This document shows positions 32,119-43,680 of a stretch of DNA of 64,000 bases, piece after piece. Source of the stretch: Notolepis coatsorum (Eukaryota > Chordata > Actinopteri > Aulopiformes > Paralepididae); contig OZ020598.1 in NCBI GenBank assembly GCA_963971535.1, positions 98,267,674 to 98,331,673 of the forward strand. Reading direction: 5' to 3'. How positions within the stretch are numbered: the first letter of the stretch is position 1; every line of letters begins with the position of its first letter. Position numbers and translations under genes: made by a program. Under the pieces are notes generated by a model. The model did not search any database, was not told the origin of the DNA, and was given only the letters and a program-made list of their open reading frames with translations.

Positions 32119-32863
32119 AGTTTGATTATGTTACACAGATTGTTGTGCCTACACAGTATCGCCAGTCTGTTTTGTCTTTAGCTCATGATCATCCTTGGTC
32201 AGGACATCTAGGCATCACCAAGTCCTATGACAGGGTTTTACAGCACTTTTTTTGGCCCGGGTTAAAGAGGGATATGACCAGATTCTGTAATACTTGTCAT
32301 GTATGTCAAGTTACAGGGAAGCCTAATCAGGTTATTAAACCTGCCCCGCTTCACCCAATCCCAGCTATGGGGGAGCCGTTTGAGCATGTGCTAGTGGATT
32401 GTGTTGGTCCCATGCCCAACGAAGTCTGGTAACGAGTTCCTTTTAACAATTATGTGTGTAGCAACACAGTACCCTGAAGCTATTCCTCTTAGAAAGATAA
32501 CATCTCAGTCTGTAGTGAAAGCTCTGATCAAGTTTTTTTCTACGTTTGGGCTGCCAAAAGTGGTACAAACCGACCAAGGTACTAACTATCTTTTAAGGAA
32601 TATTTGAACAGGTGTTATCGTCATTGTCTATATCTCACAGGATCTCAAGTGCGTATCACCCTGAGTCGCAAGGTGCCCTGGAGAGGTGGCATCAGACCTT
32701 CAAGTCAGTGTTGCGCAAGTATTGTATGGAGAGCGGTAGAGACTGGGATGAAGGTGTTCCCCTAGCTCTGTTTGCTGTGCGAGAAACGGTTCAGGAATCA
32801 CTGGGTTTTAGCCCAGCAGAGCTGGTGTTTGGGCATTCAGTGAGAGGTCCTTTAACACTTTGA
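32119..32863 (+). pseudogene. Gypsy integrase, directly downstream of protease, frame-broken
   Basis: The zinc-binding region (AHDHPWSGHLG...CNTCHVCQ) lies at about 32175-32310. The catalytic core residues are in VLVDCVGP, QTDQGTN and SQGALERWHQ, spread over three frames (breaks near 32425 and 32605). The C-terminal part ends at ELVFGHSVRGPL, where a piggyBac-like end begins. No RT lies before integrase, and RT, RNase H and the 3' LTR are not seen after it. DNA insertion would be its role, but this copy is dead. Confidence 0.82.
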
Positions 32864-32920
32864 GCGCCGGAGGTTAATTCCCATTTAGTCCCTTGAATGC
32901 CACCATCGGCGCCAATGTTA
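32852..32920. mobile_element. Left end of a piggyBac-like MITE truncating the gypsy element
   Basis: TTAACACTTTGAGCGCCGG at 32852 is a piggyBac-MITE style terminus, at the exact point where integrase homology stops. A matching right end was not found in the next 2 kb, so the full extent is unknown. Confidence 0.4.
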
Positions 32921-33075
32921 ACGTTAATATCGCCTAATCTATGTTTTAAATTATGGCTATGTGTCTAATCTGCCCGTCGCTTATCAAAGAATCATTTTCC
33001 AGTCAATGTTGTCAAGGCAGATTGGTTTTGTATCGCTTCATTTCCGTTTGATAGCATTTTGAAAAGCACCTGTTT

Positions 33076-34042
33076 TCAGGTAGATAAAGTACAACAACGC
33101 CAGACTCAAGAAACTCTGTTCCCTTTGGATGTGTTCTCATAAACAATGTTTGTTTACACTGCACACGACACTCGAGGCTGCATGGGTGTAATCTCTCCTC
33201 TATCAAAGAGGTTGCGTTCAGGAATCGACGTTGTGATGTCCTACGGATCTTCCTCTCTAAAGCCCCACACAATACTGCATGTCTTGAATGTTCAGGCAGG
33301 AATTCACCGCAAGAAAATTTGTTGCTAATCTTTGTTCAGTACAATATGATTGGAAAAATAAGCTACATCTGGAATGAATAAAGTGATTTTTTTTTTAACT
33401 GTCAAGGGTACCAGCGTCTTTTTCTCCAGTAGCGCGACTAATATCCATATCAGGTACATCATCCAAGGTATTGTTACTCAATGTTTGTGAGCGTGGTTTG
33501 GAGATATTCACAGTAATTGTTAATTCAGTAAAGTAGTCAGATCTACTCTTTATTGAAGGTACTGATATGATATGATTCTACGATTAATACTACAAATGTA
33601 ATGGTCCTCAATGAGTATAACAATTACACAAAACATTAGCTTTATATCAGCGTTTCTGAAAGAAGAAATGGTTTCTTTATACATAGTCCTATATATATAT
33701 ATAATTTGAAATAAAAAATACCATGTTCCTTAGTCCTGTATTATGATCAAACAATTACACATATGCCAAAACATTCAGAAATACCCAAATGATGCAAGTT
33801 TGTTTTTTTATGACATGCACAACTACAAGCTTTTAAGAACACTGACATAACCGCTGAATATCACTGAAATCCAAGTTAATGTATATCTTAGAAGTTCTTT
33901 GTTTCATCGTACAAACAGCCAAAGCTGTCATGTATGTTGTGTATGTCATAAATGTCTGGTCTGCATCCCCTTAACAATTGTGTGTATTGCGCCAAAGGGA
34001 ACACAGTTTCCTGAGTCTGGCGTTGTTGTACTTTATCTATTT
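33076..34042. repeat. Inverted-repeat pair (foldback-like structure)
   Basis: An arm at about 33083-33130 (AAAGTACAACAACGCCAGAC and on) is the near-perfect reverse complement of about 33990-34036. The 860-bp loop is A/T-rich and non-coding. Beyond the right arm, a LINE-like tail segment (33963-33993) also has an inverted partner at 34120-34150. This could be a foldback element or two oppositely inserted copies of one repeat. Confidence 0.65.
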
Positions 34043-34077
34043 AGTGTTACTTTTGGGAGTAGTGGGGGAGAAATTAA

Positions 34078-34150
34078 TGAATGAAAACTTTATTTAACAG
34101 ATTGCAGAATGGGTACAATACAGTACGGCGCAATACACACAATTGTTAAG
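34078..34150 (-). mobile_element. Retroposon 3' tail, minus strand
   Basis: Read on the minus strand it ends with GTTAAATAAAGTTTTCATTC, matching 42440-42530 and partly 45150-45180. The tail ends in ATT/CATT repeats, as LINE or SINE tails do. The coding part is missing. Confidence 0.5.
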
Positions 34151-34384
34151 GGGATGCAAACCAGAGAAAGACTTTCGTCTTGTTTACATCAGGGTCCCCC
34201 ATTTTCAATTCATATCGACATTTATGACATACACAACATACATGACATTAGGGATTAATAAGAACGAGCCGCCTCGGAAGAAGACGGCCGCTGCTGCTGA
34301 AACCACCGCCTCACGTCGCCTCGCTGGCTCTTCCGCTTCACAGCGCGGCAGCGGGCGATAAGGGGGGCGTGCTAGCGCGCGGTC

Positions 34385-35311
34385 ACGTGGGCTTAGTGGC
34401 CAATCAGAGGAACCCGGAAACCGAACTGCGTTGTATTTGGCATAGACGCGTACCGGGTAGGAGATTAATGGGTCGTATGATCTATGAGGCGGTAGTGCTT
34501 TAGCACGCGTCTTGCTAAAAACGTCCGCTAGGTCCCAATAGATCTCAGGAACCCCTATCAAATCGGGATTAGAGGGTAGAACAGAATCTGCGACGCTCCC
34601 CACCATCCTGGAGAGAGAAGAAGGAGAAAAAAGAGAAGAGGGGGGGGAAGACAAGGGAATGGACAAACTCTCGCCGACGACCGACTTCACGTCGACCTCC
34701 GTTGAGAGCTTGCCTGTGCTCCAATTAATATGACGTATACACGAAGACAACCAGGGATGACCCAACACCATTACAGAATAGGGGGAGACAATGACAAATA
34801 ATTGAACCCACTCCCACCCCACCCCCCACCCGCCACCCGGATGTGTATAGGAACTGTGCGTTGAGTGACGCTCCCACTGCCCAGGGGCTGACCGTCCAGG
34901 GCGTAGATAGGAATAGGAACCCCCAACTCCTCTACCGGGATTCCCCATTCTCTCACCAACCCCAAGTGAATGAAATTGCCCGCCGCCCCTGAGTCAATGA
35001 GAGCCTTAGTTCCCCTAACCACACCTCCAGAAATGTATGTGTGTCTGATGGTAGTGCTGGGATGAGCCCACCTGCTGGCGCCCTCTCGAGGCCCGGCGGA
35101 GCACCTCCTCTTCCTGACTGGCGCCGAGTTGAGCCAGCCTGGTCCCGACAGCTGCCGAAACGATGACCGGTGCGGCCGCACCGGAAGCAGCGTCGCTCGT
35201 CGTCTGAGAGCGACAGCGCCCCAAGCTGCATGGATTCATCACCCAGTGGCCCACTCGTGTAATGCGGGAAGGTATCAACACCGGGAGGAGAAGGGACACG
35301 TACCTGGGTAG
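34385..35311 (-). pseudogene. Gypsy zinc knuckle, protease and start of RT region, truncated
   Basis: On the minus strand, an intact CCHC knuckle (CFRCGRTGHRFGSC) is followed by a retropepsin domain (ALIDSGAAGNF, then MVLGHPWL in another frame). Next comes the segment just before RT (DLADVFSKTRAKALPPHR). Homology ends before any RT catalytic motif, so the 3' half of the element is gone. Frames change at about 34950 and 34800. Gag, at 36537-37406, lies upstream across a hAT insertion. Confidence 0.78.
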
Positions 35312-36088
35312 TAGTGTTGTCAAAAATATCGAAGTATCGATACATATCGATACTGAATATTTAAAATGGTTTCGATACTAATTTCCCGAAATACCGATAC
35401 TTTCTGCAGTATCGGTACCAGCTGGCGAGTGTTCTACCGCAAGTTGTTGACACGCTGTTCAGAGCACGCTTGCCCCTCCGCCTCTTCCGAGTCCAGCCCT
35501 CCCCCTCACAGAGCCGTCTTCAGTTTGTAAACAAACATTTTAGCTGAAGATGGCAAATGCAGAGCCTCCGCAACTTGTGCTTGTGGATAAAGAAAACAGC
35601 AGAAGTGCTGTTTGGAGGTACTTCGGGTTTGAAGTAAACAACGAAGGACGAGCTAAAGATGCCCCAATGCTATTTGCAAGCGGTGTTACAGAGCAGTGCC
35701 AACGCGGATGTCCATAAAGAAATGAAAGAGGTTCATGACAGCTGCTCTTTCAATGTCAGTGACTGAAGCATTAAACCATTAACTCTAGTTTAATACATGA
35801 TACGTTGTCTACTGATGGCGCATAATATCAACAGCTGATTCGTTGTTAGTAACGTTACAGGCAGCTATCAGCTAACGTTAGCTACTGCTAGCCATTAGCT
35901 CCCTTAGCTTAGCTGGCCACCTTTTATAATTACTGCATGGAAACGGAGTAACGTTATGTTTAAACGTTATGTCGAGGTCATACAATACTACAGTCGACAT
36001 AAGGTTAACGTTACCCCGTTTCCATGAAGTGTTTAAATAGCAGCAATCTTGTTGAAAATGTAACGTTACTAAAATGCTCCGAGCATAG

Positions 36089-36127
<39 letters not shown>

Positions 36128-36536
36128 CTTTAAATAAAAATCGAAACTGTTACTAACTGTAATACAAACAGTTCAGTTTGTCAGGTACATGCAACACAGA
36201 TTACAGTGTTTACATCTGTCTGCTTGAGAAAATACCATGTTCTGCATCTGCAATAAAAATGATTGAAGTGAGATGAACAGTTATTTTTAAATGTGTGATC
36301 TAAAGATAAACAAAGGGTTTTAAAAGTGTTATATTTATCTTCTCGTATAGTACCAGAGAGAAGCTGAGGAGAATCAACCAGCAACAGAAGCTAAATTTGT
36401 TTATAAAAAAAAAATATATATATATATATATATTATATATTTTTTATTTATTTTTTGGTATCGAAATGGTATCGAAGTATCGATACTTTTCAAGGTATCG
36501 TATCGAAGTCGAAATTCCAGTATCGTGACAACACTA
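35312..36536. mobile_element. hAT element inserted in a minus-strand gypsy, exact 8-bp duplication
   Basis: The inverted ends are TAGTGTTGTCA on the left and TGACAACACTA on the right, flanked by CTGGGTAG at 35304-35311 and 36537-36544. The subterminal regions carry many ATCGATAC/GTATCGA motifs. The 1.2-kb interior has GCTAACGTTAGC-type repeats, a CT run at 36089-36122 and an AT-rich block, but no transposase. Confidence 0.92.
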
Positions 36537-37406
36537 CTGGGTAGTATCTTCACGCTCCCTCTCTCTCTCCCGATGTCGGTTGTCCATCCGTATGGCGGTG
36601 TTGATGAGCATTTCCAGCTGCTCAGGGATCTCACGCACGGCGAGCTCGTCCCTCATCCGTGCGGAGAGTCCCTTGACGAACAAGACCACACAAGGAATTT
36701 CCGGCCAAGCTGCCTCCCGAGCCACGATCCGAAATTCGATGGCGTAATCTGAGACCGTGCGGAGGCCCTGCCGGCAGGCAAGAAGCCGCCCACCGGCCTC
36801 GAAGATCGAGAGTACTCGGGAAGTATCAAATACTCTTCTCAACTCCCCGGTGAAGTCGTCCACACTGTCGCAGATTGACGATCCGCTCTCCAATTCGGCC
36901 GTAGCCCAGGAGAGTGCTCGACCGGTGAGGAGGGTGATAATATATGCGACTTGTGATCTGGAAGAGGGAAATGAACGTGGCTGCAGCTGGAACACGAGTG
37001 AGCACTGGGTGATGAACTCCCTGCATCCCTCCGGTGCTCCCGCGTAGCGGCCTGGTGCGGGTAGCCGTGGCTCCTGGGTCCGCTCCTGGTGCCCAAGAGC
37101 TCCCCGACTCTCCTCGGTGTTGAACGTCGTGTTGAACGCCGCCTCTCCTGCCGCCGTCTCTCCCACCGTCGTCCTTACCCCAGCCACCTCGACTTGTGCC
37201 TGCTGGGCTGTGAGTAGCGCCGAATGCGCCGTCTCCTGTGACGAGCTGACGATCCCGCCCAGCCGAACCAACTCGGCGCTGACCAGCTGCTGGTGTTGCT
37301 CCATGCGCTCCTGAGCACTCTTCTGTGCCCGGAGCATCTCCATGATTGCCTCCATGGAACTCTGATGGTCAGGTCTTCTGTCAGGATGGAGGGAGGTGAG
37401 TTCCAA
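36537..37406 (-). pseudogene. Gypsy Gag capsid region, minus strand
   Basis: Starting just inside the LTR, the minus-strand frame encodes a Gln/Ala-rich N-terminal helix region and a gypsy capsid (CREFITQCSLVF, ITLLTGRALSWA, VSDYAIEFRI, FVKGLSARMRDEL). It is interrupted by the hAT at 36536, with the knuckle and protease on the other side. It resembles the Gag at 18723 in layout but not closely in sequence. Confidence 0.85.
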
Positions 37407-37407
37407 T

Positions 37408-37792
37408 TGTTGTAGGCAATCACAGAGACGGAGATGGTATACTCTTGAACAGGTTCGACTTTAATAGTAAAGAACACAAAGAGTAATACTAGGATACTAT
37501 GCCGAGGGCAAAGGAACGAGAGAATAGATAATGGAGCTTAGTGGTGGTCCAGAACTGGAACCGGCCGCGTTATCTCCGAACGCCTATAGTGAAGACCTGA
37601 CAAATGACAAGCAGAAGGAAGGAATGTTAAATAGCCACCAAATACCAACATTCCACACACACCCCCGTGACAGCCAATCAGAAGCCAACCCCTAAGTGAC
37701 AGCACTAAATGACAGGGAAAACAAGTGACAGCAGTCAGGTGACAGGTGACAGAGATGGTGGGTGGTTCCCGACAGTAACCAGAATCGTAACA
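37408..37792 (-). repeat. 5' LTR of the minus-strand gypsy element
   Basis: On the minus strand it starts TGTTACGATTCTGG (37792) and ends CTACAACA (37408), with ATTAAA near the 3' side. Gag begins immediately beyond it. It carries several GTGACAG-type short repeats on the plus strand (37700-37760). The partner LTR is lost with the 3' half. Confidence 0.7.
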
Positions 37793-37799
37793 TATGTGA

Positions 37800-38540
37800 C
37801 CACTTCAGAAATTGTATTACTATCTTTAACCCTCAAAACATGAGTCCACATCTTTTTTTGTTCAGTCATCCATTCTACAATATGATGTGTCTTTATTGGT
37901 AAAAATGCTTTATTCTTTGTAAAGGTGCCACTAATTTGCATACTAGCTCGCCACAATAGTTTTATTATGATTTTTATCCCTCAAAATATGGGTCTAGACA
38001 ACCTACTTGTTCAGTTATTTACAATATTGGCTGAAATAGCGACATTCGTTATTTGACGATGACATCATTAATTTGCATATAAATGATACATGGGACACTC
38101 TGACAGATTTTTAACATAGCCTATCATTTTCTACAAAATTTTCCAATCTAGAAACACTGGTTAACAATATATTTCCAGGGACTGCATGATAGTATCCGCT
38201 TTCCTACTCAACTAATTGGTACATTTTTTATTATTTTGTATTGACGGCACAGATTTGCATAGGCTACTTACATAGAAACAGGTGATCACTCTAGGGATAG
38301 TGTTATTGTGATATTTGACCCTCAAAACATGGGTCTAGACACCTCATTTGTTCAGTTATCTGCAATATTGGCTGAGAATCATGAAACTGTTTTTTTTTTG
38401 CGGTTTTTGGATAATTGCGTCCTTAATTTGCATTAATGATACATGGGACACTCTGACACCTTGTTAACATAGCCTATCATTTTTCTCACCTTTTTTACAT
38501 TCTAGAAAGTCTGGTTAGAAGTATATTTCCGAGGGGTGCA
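37800..38540. repeat. Imperfect ~350-bp tandem repeat with spaced octamers
   Basis: Blocks CCCTCAAAACATGGGTCTAG, TTGTTCAGTTATCTGCAATA and GATACATGGGACACTCTGAC recur two to three times. ATTTGCAT is present four times (37934, 38071, 38253, 38426), close to evenly spaced. No coding region is present. Confidence 0.7.
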
Positions 38541-39140
38541 TGATACCCCTCTCTATCTACTAACTAGACTAAATGGATTCAAATAAAATATTTGATTTGG
38601 TTGTTTACGTCGGTGCACACAACCGTCATGAGGCTGATGGGTCTGGTAGGATGTAAGATTAGCTGCGGACAGACAGACAGACACACATGACCAACAACGC
38701 AATGTTCCGCCAGCGGCGTGGAAATAACTACATAGAAACGCTTTGAAAAGAGGATTCATATGTCTTTAAAATGAATAGGCTCCCGACTTCATTGTACCAG
38801 AGGCAATGCAAGGCAGCACATTATGCAAGATATCATTTGGTCACATAATATGGAGCCAAGCCTCAATTATATACACTATATACCCCCCTATATATACAAG
38901 CTATCTTTGACAATGATAAAACCCAAGAGAACCTAAGGATATTGAAACATTATGCCTTCCTAAGCTCTGACATACGTCAACATATGTACGTACTGTACCA
39001 CGTGAAGCTGAAGTGTGTGTGTACAGAGATGGTAAAAAATACACAAAGTGTATCTCATTAGTTATTGAGTGTGTGTGCACGCGCACAAGAGTGTGTGTGT
39101 GAGTTAGTGAGCATGGGTGTGGATGTCTGTTTGAGTGGGT
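38541..39140. other. Unassigned interval
   Basis: Non-coding, with short TATA-type runs near 38870 and no recognisable family. Confidence 0.3.
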
Positions 39141-39153
39141 GTGAGTGTGCATG

Positions 39154-39207
<54 letters not shown>
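39141..39207. repeat. (TG)n microsatellite
   Basis: A run of TG dinucleotides following TG-rich flanks. Confidence 0.95.
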
Positions 39208-39454
39208 AGACAAACATTGACTACTGTACTAATAAATAGTTGTTGTGGAAATGTATTCAGTGACATACAGGTTTATATAATGTATACAGGATGAGCCTTA
39301 GGTCAGACACTGCTGCAATATTAATGGCTGTGGCCACTATGATAACATTCATAATAATATGTTGTTGTGACATCCACTCATTGTTGCATTGTCTCAAGGG
39401 GTGTTACACACACACACACACACTTATTTAAGCAAGCGACATGCTACAATGCAC

Positions 39455-39675
39455 ACATGCTCTCTCCTTCTCTCCCTCCCTCTCTACCTCTACAGTATAT
39501 CCCTTCCTCCCTCTTTCTCTCTCCTCCTCTCCTCTCTCTACCTTCCTCCCTCTACCTCTCTCTCTCTCCCGTCCTCCCTATATCTCTTTCCCTCCCTCTA
39601 TCTCTCTTCTCTCCCCTTTCCCTTCCTCCCTCTCTCTCCATCTATATATACCTCCCTCTACCCCCCCCCCTCCTT
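39455..39675. repeat. CT-rich low-complexity tract
   Basis: A strand-asymmetric (CTCCCT)n-like tract ending in a C run. The Leu/Ser/Pro ORFs across it are artefacts. Confidence 0.9.
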
Positions 39676-39980
39676 CTAATGGATGTTCAGAAATCCAGTA
39701 TGATGATTTTGATTGTTTGAAAGATTTTTCAGTGTATGCATATTTATATAATGTATTTTATACATTTAGTACATCAAGTACATTCAGTATTTTGGACTTT
39801 ATTTTGATCTGTTGAAGCAGTATTTTGTAACATATGTTGGTGTATTTTTGCTGATCGCTTTACTAACACAAACACACATATTGAGACACACACACTAATT
39901 TAATAAAGTGGTGAGTCATGCTAGCACTCAGCAGACTCTTTCACTAGCCATGGTATGTGTGTGTGTGTGTGTGTGTTTCT

Positions 39981-40447
39981 TTTTTTTTTATCCACTTTTT
40001 CTATATTTTCTCCCATCCCAATTTTGTATCATCCAATTCAACCCTCCCCTGTCACGAACGCTGTTTCTTGCCTCCCACAAGCCGGCTGCAATGTGGACTA
40101 AGTCATATATAGCACAAGTCCCCTCCGGTACTTGAGGTAACAGCAGTCGCATCTTTTCACCTGCGCAGCTCGATCTCTCAGTGGCGAGGAGTAACGCGTG
40201 GGAGGCTCACGCTGCCCCCGACACTTCCTGATTCTACTGCGCAGGCGCACCAACCGACCTGTAGGAGTCGCTGTCCACAACGCCCGATCCCCACCCATCA
40301 GTGTCCCACCCCCTAATACGGCCAATGTGTATTAGTATGAACGACCAGCTAAACTGAAAGCAATGTGGAGCGCTGGGCTCGAACAGGCAAGCCCAGCGTC
40401 TCCATCATTCGTGGCGAGCGCCTTGCCCACTACGCCACGTAGCCGCC
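39981..40447 (-). mobile_element. tRNA-derived SINE, copy 2
   Basis: Minus strand: the head GGCGGCTACGTGGCGTAGTG (A-box region) and a B-box-like GTTCGAGCCC precede a body similar to the other two copies (GCGCCTGCGCAG, GGGATGGGAGAAAATA). It sits in a TG microsatellite, and TGTGTGTGTGTTTCTT on both sides looks like its target duplication. Confidence 0.75.
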
Positions 40448-41095
40448 ATATGTGTGTGTGTTTCTTAACTGGTGTTTTCAGGCTAGTAAACCAGAGGTGG
40501 GCTACGTATTTTCGATCTACCAGTCGATCTCAAAGGGCCTCTGAGTCGATCGCTGGACATTTTTATTTCGTCAGTCATCCAATCACACTCAGACTTGAAT
40601 CTCAGAGAATCCCTGTCCTCCGTGGCTCTTTGGCCCGCCTTCCTTTTTCGTGGGCTTTCACTGGGTCCCCTGTTTCATCACATGTGCATTGTATGTTACT
40701 AGTGCACTTTACTGTTACATTTGCACTCTGGTTGGATGCCAAACCTATTTTCTTTGTATTGTACATGTGTTGTATGGTGACAATACATTTTAATCTAATC
40801 TAATCTCTTTTTTGGTCAGTTGCAAATTGCTTTTGCGCCACCTGTTCCCCCATGAGGGTCAACACGAACCAGACGCAATGGATAGCCTCTCCTTATAAGG
40901 AGCTGGCGAGGCGTTTCTGTATGCTAATGAAGGTGTACGAAAACACGCTTCAGGTTTAAGAATGAGTTATGCAATCGTCAAGGCTTGAAATCCAAACAAA
41001 GCAAAACACACACTATAATTTGACATTGGTTGCAAGATAAGATGAAAAAGGTAGTAGAACGCGCTCACCTCACTTGACTTGACACTGGGTGCTGT

Positions 41096-41458
41096 AACCT
41101 CTGATACTATACATACAAATTGTATTTACAACCAAGTACAGGTAGAGGCCGGATCAACCTTGCAACCTTTACTATGTTGGAAAAACAAGAAGACGTTTTA
41201 AACATTGTATTTCTGAGCACAAATGAGAGCACTATAAGAAGAAATGACGAGAAGTCTTTAGTTGCAAGGCACTTTAATAAGTTAGGACATGATATTTCTG
41301 GCTTAAAATACATGGGTTTAGAGCAAGTCTTGAGACCGCCAAGAGGGGGCGACAGAGATAAGCTCTTGCTACAAAGGGAAAGCTTTTATATTAATTTGCT
41401 GGATTGTTTAGAGCCTAGAGGCCTCAATGAGGAAAATGTGTTGACCTGTTTCATTTGA
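41096..41458 (+). pseudogene. Penelope-like element: GIY-YIG endonuclease remnant
   Basis: One frame from 41170 encodes YYVGKTRRRF...ISEHK, the front of a GIY-YIG nuclease fold. After a frameshift near 41230, the frame ending at 41458 gives RRNDEKSLVARHFNKLGHD, then RGGDRDKLLLQRESFYI and GLNEE. These match the C-terminal endonuclease of Penelope-like retroelements, which nicks the target for RT. The RT part is not visible upstream. Confidence 0.75.
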
Positions 41459-42430
41459 TTGTTTATTTATTAATTATTTGTATTTAAATGTTCAAGTGTT
41501 ACAAATATGTACTATTTAATAATTTTTTTATTATTTTAATGTAGATGTTGACTGTAGTGATGGAAGTAGATTGTTCCCAAGATATAGTCCTGTATTTTTG
41601 AATGTGTATTGATTAAGGAAAGTCCAACAATATGGAAAATGAAAGTCCTTGTCATGTCGTGTGGAATAAGAGTGAATGTCTGAGGAAAGCTTAGAGAAAT
41701 TCTGGAAAGGTCATGAGTTAAGTGTACATATTTATACATATATACACAAGTCTGATATATGTTCACATCGGAAACTGATAGAAGGTTGTATTTTTTGAAC
41801 AGAGGAGCAGAATCGTTTAGCAAAGCAAATTACGTGGGACATGTGGCCCAAACAGTATTACAATACTTAATGAGGATAAATTAAACTAAGAAAAAGTAAG
41901 AAGGGGTCCTTCTGTTCACTAGACACTATAGACCTGTTCGCTGTATACAAACATACCGCGTTTGAGCCAATCAGCAATACCAACTGAGTCACGTGACTAA
42001 GTTGGCCCCTACCTGCGCGAGCTGCTGCGCAAAAAAAGTATGACGGGGCTCTATGGAGAAACCATGACACTCCACTGACTAAGGCAGGGGTTAGACTAGT
42101 GTTTTTGTGGCTCGTTTTTATACGTTTTTGAATACGTTTCATGTCCCTATTACACAGAAATGCGTTTTTTGGCGTTTTTTTGTGGATACGGCTGAAACGC
42201 TAAATTGTGTTTGCGTTTTGGAGAACCCCTAAAAAACGCGCCGACAACAGCCATGTAGTCTGCACGGAGCCGTTGTTGCGAAAACGCCCATGCGCAGTAG
42301 ATACCATCTGCGTGCCCTTCCGGTGACAACAGAGTGTGTGTGTGTGTGTTTGGGACAGAGGCAGAGCTGTCCCAAATAGCTGCAGCTACCATGTGTTGTC
42401 AAGTTATTGTTATAAGGATCCCAGTCCAAG
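41459..42430. other. Unassigned interval
   Basis: A/T-rich non-coding DNA after the Penelope remnant; from about 42090 it holds repeated ACGTTTTT/GCGTTTTT-like words without clear ends. Confidence 0.3.
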
Positions 42431-42535
42431 CTACAACAGTCTGCATTCCCTTAACAATTGTTTGTATTGAGCCGTATTGTATTGTACCCATATGCAATAT
42501 GTTAAATAAAGTTTACATCCATTCATTCTGCTAGC
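42431..42535 (+). mobile_element. Retroposon 3' tail, plus strand
   Basis: It matches 34078-34150 in the opposite orientation (CCCTTAACAATTGT, GTTAAATAAAGTTTACAT) and ends in CATT repeats. The coding part is not seen. Confidence 0.5.
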
Positions 42536-43334
42536 ATTACCGATTGCATGAGCAGCTGGCTAACGTGAGCTATCAGATCCTGTTAGCTCAAAGCTCCTCT
42601 TTCAACTTAACAAGCATTAAACAAAATGGCCCAGTCATCTATTCACCTTTGTTTAATACACACAGCGTTGTCTCTAATGTTATCTAACTACTGATAGTTC
42701 TCGATATCATCAGTTTGGTGCTGGCTAAATAGCGTGAGCTAACGTTAGCTTCTAGCCACAATGCTATACTGTTATAATGGCATACTCCATTGACGTTAGC
42801 ATGCAGCTAACAATGCTACCGATCTTTTTTTAGACTAAACTATCCGCTCTTGGTGGTCACTTGTGTTGATGTTAGTTTTGTTTCATCAACAAATGACAGG
42901 CAGAACACACAGTGAATGTATCCGTTTTGTTTATTGCACTTTTATTAGGCTTTGCTGAAAAAGAATTGCTGCATTGAGTAAATAGGCAAGATCTGCCTTG
43001 TTGACATTTTCTTTGCTGGAGCTTCCAGGAAGTGTATTGGCACATTCAAGTTCTGATTGGTTGAAATTGCCTTCATGTTCGCCACCTACTGCCACCTACT
43101 GCTTTGGCAGTGTACTACATCAGTGTGCTCAGGTGACAAAAACGAAAGTGTGACTCGAGGCTGCGACGTCGCGGCGAAACGCATATGACAATGAAACGAA
43201 AATTAAACGAAAGGTGTAACCGCAGCTTAAAAGTAGTTTCAAACGAAAACGGCTGGATGTCATTTTGCCAAACCAGCATGGCTGTGAGTGTGTCTTTCAC
43301 CTTTTACATATCTAGCTTTGGCATGGATTGATTG
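42536..43334. other. Unassigned, with GCTAACGTTAGC-type words
   Basis: Several short GCTAACGTTAGC-type palindromic words resemble the interiors of the hAT elements at 35312 and 55955, suggesting an old related element without preserved ends. Confidence 0.3.
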
Positions 43335-43680
43335 TAGGGGTGTAAAGGTACACGTATCCGTACCGAACCGAACCGTTTCAGTGTGTACCGCACCGTACCG
43401 AATGGCTGTATAGTGTACAGAACAAATACAACGGTATGTTAACCACTAACGACTGCTCACCGGGGGCTGTTTTTTCCCACAATCTAATATAATTATAAAA
43501 TCACTATAGAATATTAGTTGAAAGCCCTACAAGTACAATTAGTTACTGCACACTACATCACCCCTGAGTGGAACGTGGAAAGCTAAACTTTCCCCCACTG
43601 TACCGAAAACCCGTACCGACCTGTGACTTCAAAACCGAGGTACGTACCGTACCGTGGTTTTTGTGTACCGTTACACCCTG
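43335..43680. mobile_element. hAT MITE with GTACCG-rich ends
   Basis: The left end TAGGGGTGTAAAGGTACAC and the reversed right end CAGGGTGTAACGGTACAC form an inverted repeat. The flanking octamers ATTGATTG and ATTGTTTA agree at six of eight positions. Length is 346 bp and there is no ORF. Confidence 0.65.

Noticed and set aside
34143-34361. Short Lys/Ala-rich ORF
   Set aside because: Antisense to gypsy remnant and repeat tail; no support.
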